From Voacanga thouarsii (Eukaryota > Streptophyta > Magnoliopsida > Gentianales > Apocynaceae): a DNA stretch of 64,000 bases. The stretch spans positions 4,030,001-4,094,000 of the forward strand of contig JANUWF010001218.1 in the NCBI GenBank assembly GCA_026120185.1. The letters run 5' to 3'. Position 1 is the first letter of the stretch. Every line of letters starts with the position of its first letter. The notes under the pieces were generated by a model, which was given only the letters and a program-made list of their open reading frames with translations, ran no database searches and was not told where the DNA came from. A program made the translations under genes and the position numbers. Positions 46,553-59,231 of the stretch are shown here, piece by piece.

Positions 46553-48405
46553 ATGGCAAGCTTATACTCTCTTCTATGTGTTGAAGGGTCTTCAACGAAT
46601 CATCCTCCTTTATTCAATGAAAACAACTATACATTCTGAAAAAATAGAATAAAAATCTATGTGTGCTCTATCAACTTTAAGTTATGGAGTTTGATAGAAA
46701 ATGGTCCTTTTATTCCGTAAAAAATTATTGATGGCATAAAATTACCTAAACAGAATGATGAGTTTAGTGTGGAAGACAATGCTAAGATGACTTTAAATTT
46801 TCAGGTTATGAACATTTTATGTTGTTCATTAGATGCGACTGAATACAACTGTGTTAGTGGTTTTGATTCAGCCCATAAAATGTGGAGATTACTTGAAATT
46901 ACCCACGAGGGGACAAACCAGGTCAAAGAATCAAAACTGGGGCTTCTGATTCATAACTATGAATTATTTATAATGAAGCCAAATGAAAGCATCATTGATA
47001 TGTTCACGAGATTCACTAATATCTTAAATGGTCTTAAAGCCTACGAGAAGGTCTATTCCCTTGGGGAACAAAACCGAAAAATTTTAAATGCCTTACCAAA
47101 AAGCTGGTAGCCTAAATCACTTACTGTAGAAGAATCCAATGATTTAAAATCCTTACCAACCGAAGAGCTGATTGGATCTCTTCTAACTCATAAGATAAAA
47201 CTTAAAAGATTTTATGAATCTGATGATCATGATAGAGGCAAAAAGGGGATAGCATTGAAAGTTGAAAATGAAGATGAAGAAACAAGTCTATCGGAAAGTA
47301 GTGAGGGCATGGAAATGGACATTGAAGATTTGGCTATGATAGCAAAAAAAATTCAGAAAAATGTTTAACAAAAGGAACTACAAAAGAGGAAAGAAGTTCG
47401 TGAGAAAGAAACGACAAACCCCAAGATTCAAACCTCAATGCTATGAATGTAAAAGCATTGATCATTTCATTACCGAATGTCCTATTGCAAAAGGTAAGGA
47501 AGGAAGAACGTTTAAAAAGAAGAAAGATTTGAAGGCAAAGAAAGGTAAAGGATTGATAGGAATTTGGGACTTAAATGAAACTGAGTCTGAAGATGGAGAT
47601 TCTAAAAATAAAAATGCGAACATATGCTTCATGGCCTTAGAAAATGAGGTAAACTCTTCTACATCTAATTTCATGTCTAATTCGCTTATATCTATGACTG
47701 AAAAACATAATAATCTGAATGAGTTTTTAAGTAATATGTTTCATGAATTATAAAAAACTGTCTAGAAAAAATAAAAAAATAAAATTGAAGATTAAATGTT
47801 TGATGGAAGAGAACGAAATATTGCTAAATGATAATAAAATGTCTCTTAAGTCACATATGAGTCCTATTATTGAGAGAGATATGATCATAACTGCTTTGCA
47901 ATATGCATAACTAGAAAATAAAAATTTGTGTAATAAAATTCAAACTCTTGAAAGTATGGTTAGCACTTTTAATGACATGAAAAATAGAGTCAATGATCTT
48001 ACCACTTGTATTGAAAAATTCACAAATGGTAAAAGCAATCTGAAAAAGTTACTTGGAACTCAGCATCAAGTTGAAAACCGAAATAGCTTAGGATATAGAC
48101 ATGGGGATAAGGACAAAATTTACAAGCCTAGATTTGTTTATGTTGGAAATCGAAATGGCTTAGGATATGAACATGAGAATAAGAACAAAAATAACAAGTC
48201 TCAATATGTTAAATCTGCCTTATGTTATAGAATACACAAAGCTTGCACATATTGTGAAAAATCGGGACATATAGTTTCAAGATATCTTATTAAAAGAAAA
48301 GTAGAATCCGATGGACTAACATTCTGGAAAATCAAAGGAAATGTTACTAACCTTCATGGACCCAAGAAAGTATGGGTACCAAAAATCATTCCTCCTTCTC
48401 ATGTA
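46553..48405 (+). pseudogene. gag: Copia-C gag, broken
   Basis: ATG at 46553 begins the gag. The UBN2/DUF4219-like core is open at 46769-47110 (MWRLLEITHEG, KILNALPKSW). A first zinc knuckle, CYECKSIDHFITEC, lies near 47433-47474. A basic/acidic linker and a coiled-coil-like segment (ENKNLCNKIQTLESM, 47910-47960) follow. A second knuckle-like CTYCEKSGH (about 48244) has lost its last Cys, and a VWVPK segment closes gag. Two knuckles plus WVPK are usual in SIRE-type gag. Stops include a TGA near 46638 (Trp) and TAG at 47108-47110. Confidence 0.85.
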
Positions 48406-48408
48406 TAG

Positions 48409-51400
48409 GCACAGTCTTTGAACTTCACCAAGTGGTTCTTAGACAGTGGTTGTTCAAGACACATGACTGGAAACACAGCTTTGTTAGAGGATATAGAGAC
48501 CACAAATGAATGATTTGTTACATTTGGAGACAAAAAGAAAGGAAAGATTCTTGGCATTGGTAATATTGGTAAAGGTTCCTTAACCATTATAAAACAAGTT
48601 TTACTTGTTGATGATTTGAAATATAACTTGCTTAGCATTACTCAACTTTGTGATAATGGTTGTAAAGTCATCTTTGAAAAGGATTCTTATTCTATAATTG
48701 ACAGCGCAAATCTTGAAACAATCTTTACTGCCAAACATATGGAAATGTATATGTGTTTTATCTAAATGACCTTATAGCTATGGTATTAGATGCTTATCCG
48801 TGCATGATAATGATGGTTATCTTTGGCATAGAAGATTAGGTCATGTATCTTTTGATTTACTAAATAAACTGTCTTCAAAAGAGCTTATTAGGGGACTGCT
48901 AAAAATGAAATTTGATAAAAACAAAATTTATGATGCATGTTAGTTTGGGAAACAAATCAAAATCTTTTTTAAACCGAAGAAAATGATTTCAACCTCAAAA
49001 CCACTCGAATTAATTCATATGGATTTGTTTGGACCAATAAGGACTGTTAGTCTTGGAGGTAAGAAGTATGCATATGTGCTTGTTGATGATTTTTCTAGAT
49101 TCACTTGGACTTTATTTCTTGGACAAAAGGATAAAGCCTTTTCAGAATTTTCGAAACTGATTAAACGTGTCCAAAACTCAATTGGATGCAAACAGATTTC
49201 TATTAGAAGTGATAATGGTAAAGAATTTTGCAACAGTGAATTTACTCACTTCTATGATGAAAATAGAGTCTTTCACAATTTTTCAGCAGCAAAAACCCCT
49301 CAACAAAATGGTGTTATTGAAAGGAAAAATTGCATTTTGCAAGAAATGGCTAGATCAATGCTTTGTAAAAATGCCCTTCCAAAATATTGTCAGCGGAAGC
49401 TGTTAATACAGCTTGCTATATAATAAATCAAGTTATCTAAGATTGTTTTTTAGAAAAACTCCTTTTGAACTTATGTTTGACAAAACTCTATCTATCTCTT
49501 ATTTTAAGGTGTTTAGATATAAATGTTTTATCCTAGATACCCGAGATAATCTTGAAAATTTTGACAGCAAGTCCGATGAGGCCATATTTCTTGGTTATTC
49601 TTTCAACAAAAAGGCATATAGAGTGTACAACAAAAGAACTCTTTGTGTGGAAGAATCCGTGCATGTTGTGTTTAATGAATCTAACATTTATGCTTCAAAA
49701 AGATATGATGATGATATAGGAAGTTCAAAGGAAGTCAAATTAGATCAACTCAAAGCTCCACTGCTAGATACTTATGCAAATGAAGAAGAAATTGAAGACC
49801 TGCAAACTGAACAAAGAAAAGAACAAACTGAAGATTCTATGAATTAACAATTGCCAAAAGACTGGAAATACAAAATAGGTCATCCCAAAGAACAAATCAT
49901 TGGGGATCCAAACTATGGAGTTAAAACTAGACTGTATTTCATTGACAACTTTACTCTTCTTTCAAATATTGAACCTAGCTGTATTGATATCGCATTGTAT
50001 GATGAATTTTAGATTATTGCTATGCAAGAAAAATTAAATCAATTCAAAAGAAATCAAGTTTGGAAACTTGTCTCTAGACCTCTTGATCGTCCTGTTATTG
50101 GTACAAAATAGATATTTAGAAATAAACTTGATGAAAGTGAGGCTGTGATTAGAAATAAAGCTAAATTAGTCACCCAATAATTTAATCAAAGAAGAAGGTA
50201 TTGATTATGATGAAACATTCGCTCCTATTGCTAGACTAGAATCCATTCGAATGCTTCTTGCCTTTGCATCCTTAAAAAATTTCATTTTCTACCAAATGGA
50301 TGTCAAGAGTGCATTCGTAAATGGTTTTATTGAGGAAGAAATATATGTTGAACAACCTCCTGGTTTTATTCATGAGCACTTTTCAAATCATTCTTTCAAA
50401 CTTTCTAAAGCTCATTATGGATTAAAGCAAGTTCTAAAAGCTTAGTATGAAAGACTTAGTGGTTTCTTGATTTCAAAAGGTTTTTCTATAGGCTTGATTG
50501 ATACCACCTTGTTTATCAAATCTGATAATTCTGGTGATTTACTAATTGTTCAATTCTATGTTGATGATATCATTTTTTGTGCTACTAACGACTCTTTGTA
50601 CAAGATGTTTGCTAAGACTATGCAGCAAGAATTTGAAATGAGTATGATCGGAGACCTAAACTTCTTCATTGGATTGCAAATTAAGCAAACCAAGGATAGG
50701 ATCTTCATAAATCAAGCTAAGTATGTCAAGGAGTTGCTCAAAAGGTTTGGAATGAATGAAGAAAAAGAAATCTGCACACTTATGAGTACTTCTATAAAAC
50801 TTGATCGAGATGATAAGGGTAAGAAAGTAGATGAACATAAGTATAGAGGTATGATTGGAAGTCTACTCTATCTTATAGTTAGCCGACCAGACATTATGTT
50901 TTCAGTTTGTTTTTGTGCTCACTTTTAATCTTGTCCAAAGGAATCACATCTATGCGCAGTAAAATACATACTTCGATATCTAATTGGCACATATGATTAT
51001 AGCTTATGGTATCCTCACACTAACACATTTGATCTATAGGATACACTGATGCAGATTATGCAGGCTGTAAAATTAAAAGAAAAAGTACTAGTGGCCATCA
51101 TCAATTTCTTAGACACTCTTTTGTGTCATGGGATAGTAAAAAGCAGGCATGTATATCCTTATCCACCACTGAGGCTAAATACATTGTAGCCGGCAGTTGT
51201 TGTACTCAAAATTTGTGGATGAAGAATACATTGCTAGATTTTAGTCTTAACTTTAATTGCGTATCTATATTATGTGAAAATACAAGTGTTATCAATCTAA
51301 TAAAAAATTCTGTTCAACATTCTAGGACAAAGCATATAGAAGTTAAACATCATTTCATTCGAGATCATGTGCTCAAAGGCGATGTGTGTGTTGAATATAT

Positions 51401-51497
51401 TTCAACGGATGAACAACTTGCAGATATCTTCACTAAACCTCTAGTTGAAGAAAGATTCAACAATCTGAGAAGTGGTTTGGGAATTACAAAAATCTGA
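48409..51497 (+). pseudogene. pol: Copia-C protease, integrase, RT and RNase H
   Basis: Protease: WFLDSGCSRHMTG (Asp codon 48442-48444). Integrase: GHVSFDLL region, MDLFGP, VDDFSRF, RSDNGKEF and PQQNGVIERKN, with the D, D and E all present. A frameshift near 49395-49415 follows. RT: MDVKSAFVNG and an intact YVDD (50557-50568), then SRPDIMFSV. RNase H: DADYAG-like start, SLSTTEAKY, the CENTS position, and TKHIEVKHHFIRD, ending at stop 51495-51497. Breaks are single stops or frameshifts between long open pieces, so this copy is much less decayed than Copia-D. Confidence 0.9.
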
Positions 51498-51948
51498 TAA
51501 CTAACCATTTGGCATAAGTCTTCTTTATTTTGCAATATCTGTGAAGAAAAAGGTTTTGGAAACAGTGTTTGTATCCAAAACGCACCAATAACTGTTTGAA
51601 CGTAGTATTTAAATCTAAATCCTACATCTAAAATGTATTTCAGAAAAAGACTAATTTAGATGATAATTTTGGGTTGGATCAACCTCCAAAACACTTTTTT
51701 ATATATATATATACTCTATATTTTTCCTTATTCCAATTTTTGAAATTCAAAAAGTTAGTTTGCGTGTTTCTCTAAACTTCTGTGAAAATTTTATCTTTTC
51801 AATACACTTTATATCACATTACTCCAGACATTCAAAGCAATTTGATTTTTCTCAAAACTCTTGTAACCGATTCCTCCAAAAAGTATCTATGTTCTTCTTC
51901 TTCAAAGAAAAACCGCCAGTCTAAAAAGAAAAAGTCCTAATCTTACTA
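51498..51948 (+). other. Spacer between Copia-C pol and the env-like ORF
   Basis: About 450 bp without coding signal. It contains a TA-repeat run (51711-51724) and a pyrimidine-rich stretch before the ATG at 51949. It could hold an internal promoter or a splice acceptor for the downstream ORF, or neither. The sequence alone does not decide. Confidence 0.5.
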
Positions 51949-53460
51949 ATGGCAAAAAACGAAATCTTCTGCTCCAAAACCAAAGAGGGGCATAAAACAT
52001 CTCCGAAGATGAAGAAAAAGAGTTCAACTTCAAGTAATGCAAAAGGGAAAGAAGTTTCTCCTCAACAGGACTTCTCGACGTCTCACTACGATTCATCAAA
52101 GTCTTCTCCAGAACAAATGAGTTCTGAAAATCAGGTACTCTGTTTCATAGGCTCTAAATGCAAAACTGATTATAATAACTGGGTGTCAAGGAATAGAACG
52201 GTTATTTCTGGTTATCGTGCTAATCATTCGGCCTTTCTAAATCTTTCAAATGTTCTGGATATGTTTGAACACATTGGATGGGGTAGTTTACTTTTTGTCG
52301 ATAAGAAATTATTTACTCCTCTTGTTTGGGAATTCTATGCTAATTTAAGAAAATGTCGTCTTGAGGAAATTGATGGAGGTTTTATGATTCGATGGTATGT
52401 GTCAAGAGTTAAGGGAATAGACATTGAGTTTGATCATTGTTTGTTAAATAGAATCTATGATGTAAGGGATGCTGGAATTCAGTAGTTTGAGTTGAATAAA
52501 GTTTCTGAGGGAAATGATATCTTTAATTTGAAGAATTTTGAGGAAATCTTTACTGGAGGGAAGAATTTTGGGAACTCTGGTAACAGAAGTAAGAAGTGGC
52601 TTAATGGGGTTGGAAGGATTTTGCATCATATGGTGTCCTCTATGGTAGTTTCGAGCTATGGACATAAGACCTCCATAGGCATTTTGCAAATGGTAATCAT
52701 GTTAGCCCTGGCAGAGGGTAGACAAATAAACTTTAGTTCTTAGCTACTAAATTAATGCTACAGTCAAGGAATACATCAAGCAAAGCTCTGCCTTAAGGAA
52801 ATCTATTATCTAGAGTGTTCAGTTATTTTCAAATTAATTTAAATTTAGTTCTTAGTGATCTAACAAAGATGAATGTCTACAGCTTTGACACCTTTGAGAG
52901 AATAGGTTATGTGAGAATAGGTAATGAATGGAAGCTGCTGAGAGACACTAAAGGCAAAGAAAGAGAAAATTTGATGAAAATCAAAGAAGGAAGAAAGTTC
53001 GTTCCTATTGTTGGAACAAAAAGAAAATTTGATGATGATCCTCAGGCAGAATCCTCTGCTAAGGGGAAAGAAAAGGATAAGGGATTATCTGTGAGTATAT
53101 TAGATGCCATCAACTTACTGGCTGTGAAGTTGGATAATCTCAATTCTGAACTTTAAAGTCTTGGTAATAGATTGTCTGTAGTAGAAAAGACTGCAAAAAT
53201 TGCTACACCAGTGCCTTCCCTAACATTGTCTACTCAAGAAAAGGAAGAACCTGTTATTGAAAGAGAAACTAATTTACCTGCTACAGAGGAAGAGCATGCT
53301 ACTGAGCAAACTTAGAAACATCTCCGATTAAGGAAACTGTAGCAACTTCTACATCCTCTAAACCACAATCATCTGGAAAGAGACAGAAGCACATTGTGGT
53401 AAAGAGAAAATCCAATAAGATTGCTGATCAACACTCTAAAAAAGGTGCCGGTTGAAAAAT
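51949..53460 (+). pseudogene. Copia-C third ORF, env-like, 'putative plant transposon protein' domain
   Basis: Open from ATG 51949 to a TAG at 52483-52485 that follows a Gln codon, then open again in the same frame to 52741, with a frameshift before the piece 52815-53156. Residues 1-70 are Lys/Ser-rich and low complexity. The core (LSNVLDMFEHIGW, PLVWEFYANLR, VKGIDIEF) resembles the domain found in the env position of Athila elements. The C-terminal part has a Lys-rich segment and a coiled-coil-like heptad stretch (LLAVKLDNLNSEL). I see no signal peptide or convincing membrane span, so a true envelope role is doubtful. Function unknown. Confidence 0.65.
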
Positions 53461-54711
53461 TGAAACCATTAACATCTCCTAAGATGACCAATTGGGTAGA
53501 ATGATATTCCGTTGATATTTCTCAAAAAATTTACTTTCTGAAAATTGCACAATTTACTTTCCTGTTTTTAGGTTCTACACAAGGATAATTGCTTATTTTT
53601 TGCATATTGCTTAAATTTTGACTTTTTCCTGTCTATGTTCTATTTCTGCTTTCTTTCTAATATTACTCTTTTTTATTGATGACAAAGGGAGAGAAAAAGA
53701 CTAATATGAACTGTTATGATGCATTCTGATATGAACTGATCAGAATTACTAGGAAGATTTTGGAAATTGTTGATATTGCTGTAATGACTGAGAAGATATT
53801 AGACTGATATAATCTGATATGATACAATTTAGGAAACTATTTTACTGGACAAAACTATTGACAAATGATTGAAAGTTTCTTCTTGGAATGATGGGATATT
53901 TTTTAACTAAAACTTCTGCTTATAATTCCTAGTGGTTGATTTGATGAACTGCTTGATATAAAAATTGATCATCTCTGATTTCAGTTTATGGTCATCCAAA
54001 TCTTTTTATTTAAAAGTATTCTCTTCATAATGAAGGTATCTTTGAGACTAATCTGATGAGATGAGGATATGATTCTGTGACTAAATCAAAATTTCAGTTA
54101 GATGGATTGTTTAAACATTCTTTGAAAAAATAGAAAAATCATTATTTCGTGCATTGTGTTAGGGGGAGTTTTGGACTCATATTTTCTTTATCCAAAAAAA
54201 AAAAAAACTTCTTCTGAGAGACATACTGATTTGAGAATACACCTTTTGGACATCCAAAACCCGTATCTAAAATATATTTCTGAAAAAGTCTCATTTTATA
54301 CATACTTTCAAAATTGTTTTGAACATACGTTTTGGGCATACAAAATTTGATTTCTGTTTTTCCCTCTTATTTTGAAATGTTCATATAAGAAAATATTAAG
54401 GGGGAGCATCTTATCATATAACTTGCCTACTATCTCTCCTTTATTTATTAAATCATTTTGAATATTCACAAAGATATGGAGATAGGATAGGCCTTAGGCT
54501 CATTGAGTCATGCTTACGAGCAAATACTTTAAAACCATCCATCTTAAATTCATAAGGTCTCTTTGAGACCTATAATGAGAGATTACATTTCAAAAAAAAA
54601 ATTATTTGTATCTCTCTCGATCAACATGTTCACTCTATACATATTATTGTTCTTTATATATATAACATTATTTTTTTTATCACGTTTATCATCACTCAAA
54701 AAGGAGGAGAT
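53461..54711 (+). other. Copia-C 3' untranslated region with repeated polypurine runs
   Basis: No coding frame. Three G-rich purine runs stand out: TTAGGGGGAG (about 54158-54168), TTAAGGGGGAG (about 54396-54407) and AAAAAGGAGGAGA (54698-54710). Only the last abuts the 3' LTR and is the functional polypurine tract by position. The others match the extended or multiple polypurine arrangement known in SIRE-type elements. Confidence 0.6.
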
Positions 54712-55895
54712 TGTTAGCCTAAGGGCTTTCTCCTATGTTTTGACTTATGACAAACGTTGATATGAACTAACTTGTGTAATCTATTGTGATAAAACATGTT
54801 TGACCTTTGTTCTTCTAAGGCATTTAGATATGATTGTTAGGCAACTCTTTAGTAATTGAATTCAAGTATAGAAGATCAAAAAGAAGATTCAAGTATATGG
54901 GGTTGCATACCAAGAAGTCCTTATAAGAAGAATTTTAGGCTAGCAAGTAATATTAAGGTATTTCTATTAATTCATATGTCTCTTTACCTTTTGATTCAAT
55001 TGATTTTTACCTTGAAGCACACAAAGAAGAAGATTTCAAAGTTTTGAAAATCTCAGAATTTTGGATTGAGTAGTTTGGATGTTTTCGCATTCAAAAGATT
55101 TGTCCAAAATCTTGTAAATTGTGTTGAAATGTTTGTCTGAAAAAGTGCTATTTTGGACTTACTTTTTGGATGTATCGTTATCCGAAACTTGAGTCCAAAA
55201 TACGAATAAATTTAACAAAAAATTATAGCCGTTGGCAGTTCACTTTTTGCTCTATAAATAGCCTCAAATCAAGATTAGACACAAGATTTTTGTAATATTC
55301 TTCTAAGAAATACTATTGCTCAATAGTTTACAAAAATCTCTTTTTATCAAGTGCTTCAAAGTGAATTCATATTGTGTCAAAGGTAAAAGTGTTTGTACTT
55401 TGTACCTTAGTGAATATCTGCTCAAATAAGTGAGTTTTTACTGTTCTATTGTTATTCAATCTCCTTTGTAGTATAAGGTTGTGGTGTAAAATCCATTTGG
55501 GGTGAACCTTGTTGTAATTGTTTGTCTGAGAAGTTTTGGAAAACCTAGTGTGGTGATCCTTTCTTGTATGTGGTACAGGCTGATTTTATTAAGTGGAGTA
55601 AATGAAATCTGATTGAAAATCCTTAAGTGTGAGCTTAAGGTAGTGGACGTAGATCTTGGTAGATCGAACTACTATACATTCTGTGTCTCATTTCCTTTCA
55701 TTAGTCATTTACTGCTTTGTGTTTCCTTCTTTGTCTGAATCTGAATATATCTCAGAGAGTTCTTGGATAACTTTCTTTGTCACCATAAAGTCGGTCCAAG
55801 AAACTTGATGATCTTTATTATACTGTATTTCAGACGAGTCAAAATAAATTTGTTTAGCTTGCAAAAACCTTATTCACCCCCTCTAAGGTTTTTCA
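54712..55895 (+). repeat. Copia-C 3' LTR
   Basis: 1184 bp, starting TGTTAGCCTAAGG and ending AAGGTTTTTCA, followed by TSD TAAAG. It differs from the 5' LTR by scattered substitutions and small indels. Confidence 0.9.
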
Positions 55896-55900
55896 TAAAG

Positions 55901-57597
55901 GTCCAAATATGATAAGTAATGGTCTATGTATTGGGTCGTTCTTCACAGTATGGTATAGATATGGGTATTTATCATACAGGTTTCTTAGTCATTTGATGGA
56001 AGTGGACATTTTATTAAGGTAAGACTGTTGTGCCATGATTTTCAATGAGGAATGATTTACCTTGAATTAGTGAGTAGTTTATTTACATTATAGGAATAAG
56101 CGTATTTCAAATATGTAGAATTGAACCTGTAATAGTGGTCTCTCTTAAAATACTATAATTATAGAGATCAGACTATTACTGCTACAGCGTGGACAGATAC
56201 TTTTTTACTTGAGTATGAGTTGGTAGTATGGCGAAGCTAGGGTTTTATACTTTAATGTATGTTGGGTGAGATTTCTTTTGTGAGATCAATATCCTTGTAT
56301 GTTGGATGTATTGCTCTAGTTAGTTAAGACGGACTTATGCAACAGAGTTTCTATACTTTACTTAGTGAAGTTAAATTACCCCCTTGTGATTGTCCAGGAT
56401 AATCTAATGATCCAAGACATTGGGAACGTGACTCTAGAATGTGTGCTTTTGAGTAGCTTCCAATGATAAGCGAGTACATTCGAGTAAGTCATGGATTATC
56501 AGACTAGAGATCTAAGAATGGTAGATGTCTTTGAGATGGGTGTTAGTGCCTTTATCCTGTCACATTGATGGGTGTTACATAGAGGGGTATTTCCATTATT
56601 TCACCTGTAGGTCGGAGACATTGCTTTAGCAATATTTTTTTTATGTTAATATTTTTATATGGTGATAAATGAAAATATTTAAAATGATAAAATGTGGCTA
56701 TTTAATAGTAAGGGAGTTTTAGTCATTTTAATAGCCATGAATAATATGTCTTTTGGTCCTCGGAGTAGCTCAAGTTACCTTAGTGTTGTTTAGACACAAT
56801 CTGGACTTAATGGATAATTATTTGGATGAGAAATAAAATTTATTCTAAGAGTCTAATTAGAATTAATTAATTAGTTTTGAATTTTGATAAGGCCCAAAAA
56901 AGATAATTAATTAATTAAGAGAATTGAAATGAAATAAATTAATTAATTTGGTTCATATATATTGACATATATTAAGAGTCCAATTAAAATTAATTAATTA
57001 ATCTTAGGTATTTAATGAGGCCCAGAAAAGATGATTAATTAATTAAGATGATTGGGCTAGTCTTGGATTGATTTTTGAGCACAACTCCTAGCCCATTAAG
57101 GCTTCATGTTTTTTGGCCATTAGGGCTTGAGAAAGCCCTTGGATGGCCGAATATAGCAAGAGGGGAAGAAAAAAAAGAGACGACGTTTTTCCAGAGTTTT
57201 CTTCCTTCCAGTGTGTACCGTCTCCTCTCCTTCCTCTCTGGCTTTTCGTCCTCTCTTTTCCCTTTCTATAGTAGAGTGTGTTTTGATTATACAAAAAAGG
57301 CTCTCACGAAACTAACCTAAGAGCAGGTAGAGTCATAATCTGGAAGACGAGGAGAAGTAGCTTGGAGGCGCTTGATGCGTAGGAGTAGAGGATCGGCGGG
57401 AATTTTAGTTGAATAACAAGCGCCTCCTTCTCCTCCTCCAACGCAAGGAAAAGTTCTAGTGCAACCCGTCTCCGTGTTGGTTAATCCATGACCAAGAAAG
57501 AAAAGTAAGTACTCTCTCATAGATGTGGCTCGAAAAACTAAAAAAATTTTCGCTGCATTTTCTTTAATGTTTTCCGTTGATCCTTTAAGCGGTATTA
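55901..57597 (+). repeat. Shared LTR of Copia-D1/D2, right part
   Basis: It continues the LTR from GGTCCAAATATG and aligns with 35255-36907 to its end at TCCTTTA (57597). It is followed by a decayed primer binding site (GCGGTATTATAGACAC) and a second copy of the leader. This LTR is therefore 3' LTR of D1 and 5' LTR of D2. Confidence 0.85.
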
Positions 57598-59231
57598 TAG
57601 ACACAATTTTCATCTAGGAGTATATACTAAGGTTAAAATAAAAAAAAAAAAAGGTGGTTCCTTTACTATTAAAAAATAAATCTTTTGTAATTTCATATGA
57701 TCCCTTATACATTGGTTTCTAGAGTGTATGTACACCTCGTGATTAGAGGTATAGGATCATGTATTTTAATGGTTTTCCCATTATTTTTCTAGTTTTAAGT
57801 AGATTCCATGTACGCCTTGTGGTTAGAGACATAGGTACTTGTAAAAGCATTTTTTATGCCTGATTTTGCGTTTCTTTGTATTCTTTTAATCTGTAAATTT
57901 TGGGGACTGGAAGAATGTGATTATTAGAATTGTTGAGGGGCGAAAAGTGGCTAAAAATTATATATATTTTTTTCAGAAATTGGTGAACTCTAGAGCTGAC
58001 CCAATGCTAGGTAGGCCGACCGGACCAGGCGCCAGGTCCACTCTGCCCGACTAAAAGTTTTGGAGAAACAAATTGGACCCGACGCCAGGTCAACTCTACC
58101 CAGAGGCAGTTGTGTGCAAATTATCTAAGAAATAGGAGAGCACTGCTGAAGTTTTGTTTCTCAATTTTTTTTGATGTAATCATGTTTTGAAATCATTGTA
58201 TGAGGTAATTTTCTGCAATAGTTTTATTTATCTATGGATGAATAATTTGCATGAAAAATGAATAGTAAAGGATGGAACTACTTTAGGATTAAATACGATC
58301 ATTAATTTTTAATTTGTGATGTTTAATCCATTGTTTGGTCACTTAGGAATAAATAATTAGTTTGAGCATGAAAAAGTTTACTTTTGGTGTCATGCTTATT
58401 TCGTTTTGGTGATGAAATGCGCAAGTTCTTGTGAGACCAAAGTCTCACTAAATAGGATGGTTTTTGATAAAACGTTTTAATGTAAGAAACTTTAAAATTA
58501 AAGAGTTCATGGTTTATTCTCTCAAAGGATTTAATCCTTGACATAGAGAATAATATTGAACTTAAGGTTATTTAATAAAGTTTTACTTGATTATTAACTT
58601 AGAATAGTAAAATAAAATTCATAATTTATTCTCTCAAAGAATTTAATCCTTGACGTAGAAAATAATATTGAATTTTAGATTTTTACTAAAGTTAATGAAA
58701 CCATAAGATTATAGAAAATATTTTTTTGGCTGAAAACTCTATTTTCAATAAAAGATTAAGTAGAAGAGGGGTTCTAACAACCCCATGGCTTCCATCACAA
58801 CTCTCATTAGAGATAGTGAATTTCTTCATGTCATTCTGAGTATGACCCTCTATAGGATGGATTTTCACAAGTATCTAGAACTAATGGAAGAGTAAAATTA
58901 AAAGTCAAGGGTATTTGTTAGGATCAACCAACCTACGTTGGAGGTTTTTAGTACTAAATTGCCCGTAGGTGGTGTGAAATAGTGATCATCCTATCGGTGG
59001 AACTTTTTCTAGACCATTACCTAATGTATGAAGTTTTGATTCGTGATGGTTATACACCTAACTTAGGATGCTATTAATCTTCTTATGAAGCTCTATAGCT
59101 TTTCTAAAAACTAAACTATTTATATTATTGTTAATGGGTTTAAGAGTTATCTATTATCAAATAAATAATATAAAGGATGTGCATTTTTATTTCTTACAAA
59201 CTAAATAAATATTTTTTGTAATATTTCAGAA
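57598..59231 (+). other. Copia-D2 decayed primer binding site and leader
   Basis: It parallels the D1 leader (36908-38450) throughout: 'catctaggag' start, CCAGGCGCCAGG words at about 58020-58040 with an extra duplicated GC-rich phrase, and the 'ggatttaatcc...acatagagaat' blocks at 58518 and 58632. No coding potential. Confidence 0.75.

Larger units (their letters stand above)
45292..55895 (+). mobile_element. Copia-C: SIRE/Maximus-like Copia with an env-like third ORF
   Basis: 10.6 kb with LTRs 45292-46492 and 54712-55895 (TG...CA, about 1.2 kb) and 5-bp TSDs TAAAA/TAAAG (one mismatch). The primer binding site is TGGTATCACAGC (46495-46506). The order is gag, protease, integrase, RT, RNase H, then a ~450-bp spacer, an extra ORF (51949-53460), and a ~1.2-kb 3' region with several polypurine-like runs. 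Large size, a third ORF after pol and multiple polypurine runs are features of the SIRE/Maximus lineage. The coding regions are broken, but RT and integrase catalytic motifs persist. Confidence 0.9.
35145..57597 (+). mobile_element. Copia-D1: Ty1/Copia element, split by three insertions
   Basis: 5' LTR 35145-36907; primer binding site TGGTATCAGAG (36910-36920); gag-pol 38451-45160; polypurine tract 45171-45183; then an LTR that starts at 45184, is split by Copia-C, and ends at 57597. Insertions: hAT derivative 40549-41714, LTR1 solo LTR 43087-44800, Copia-C 45292-55895. The LTR at 45184-57597 is followed by another primer binding site and leader, so it is also the 5' LTR of a second unit, D2. 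The family is related to Copia-A and Copia-B but more decayed. Confidence 0.88.
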
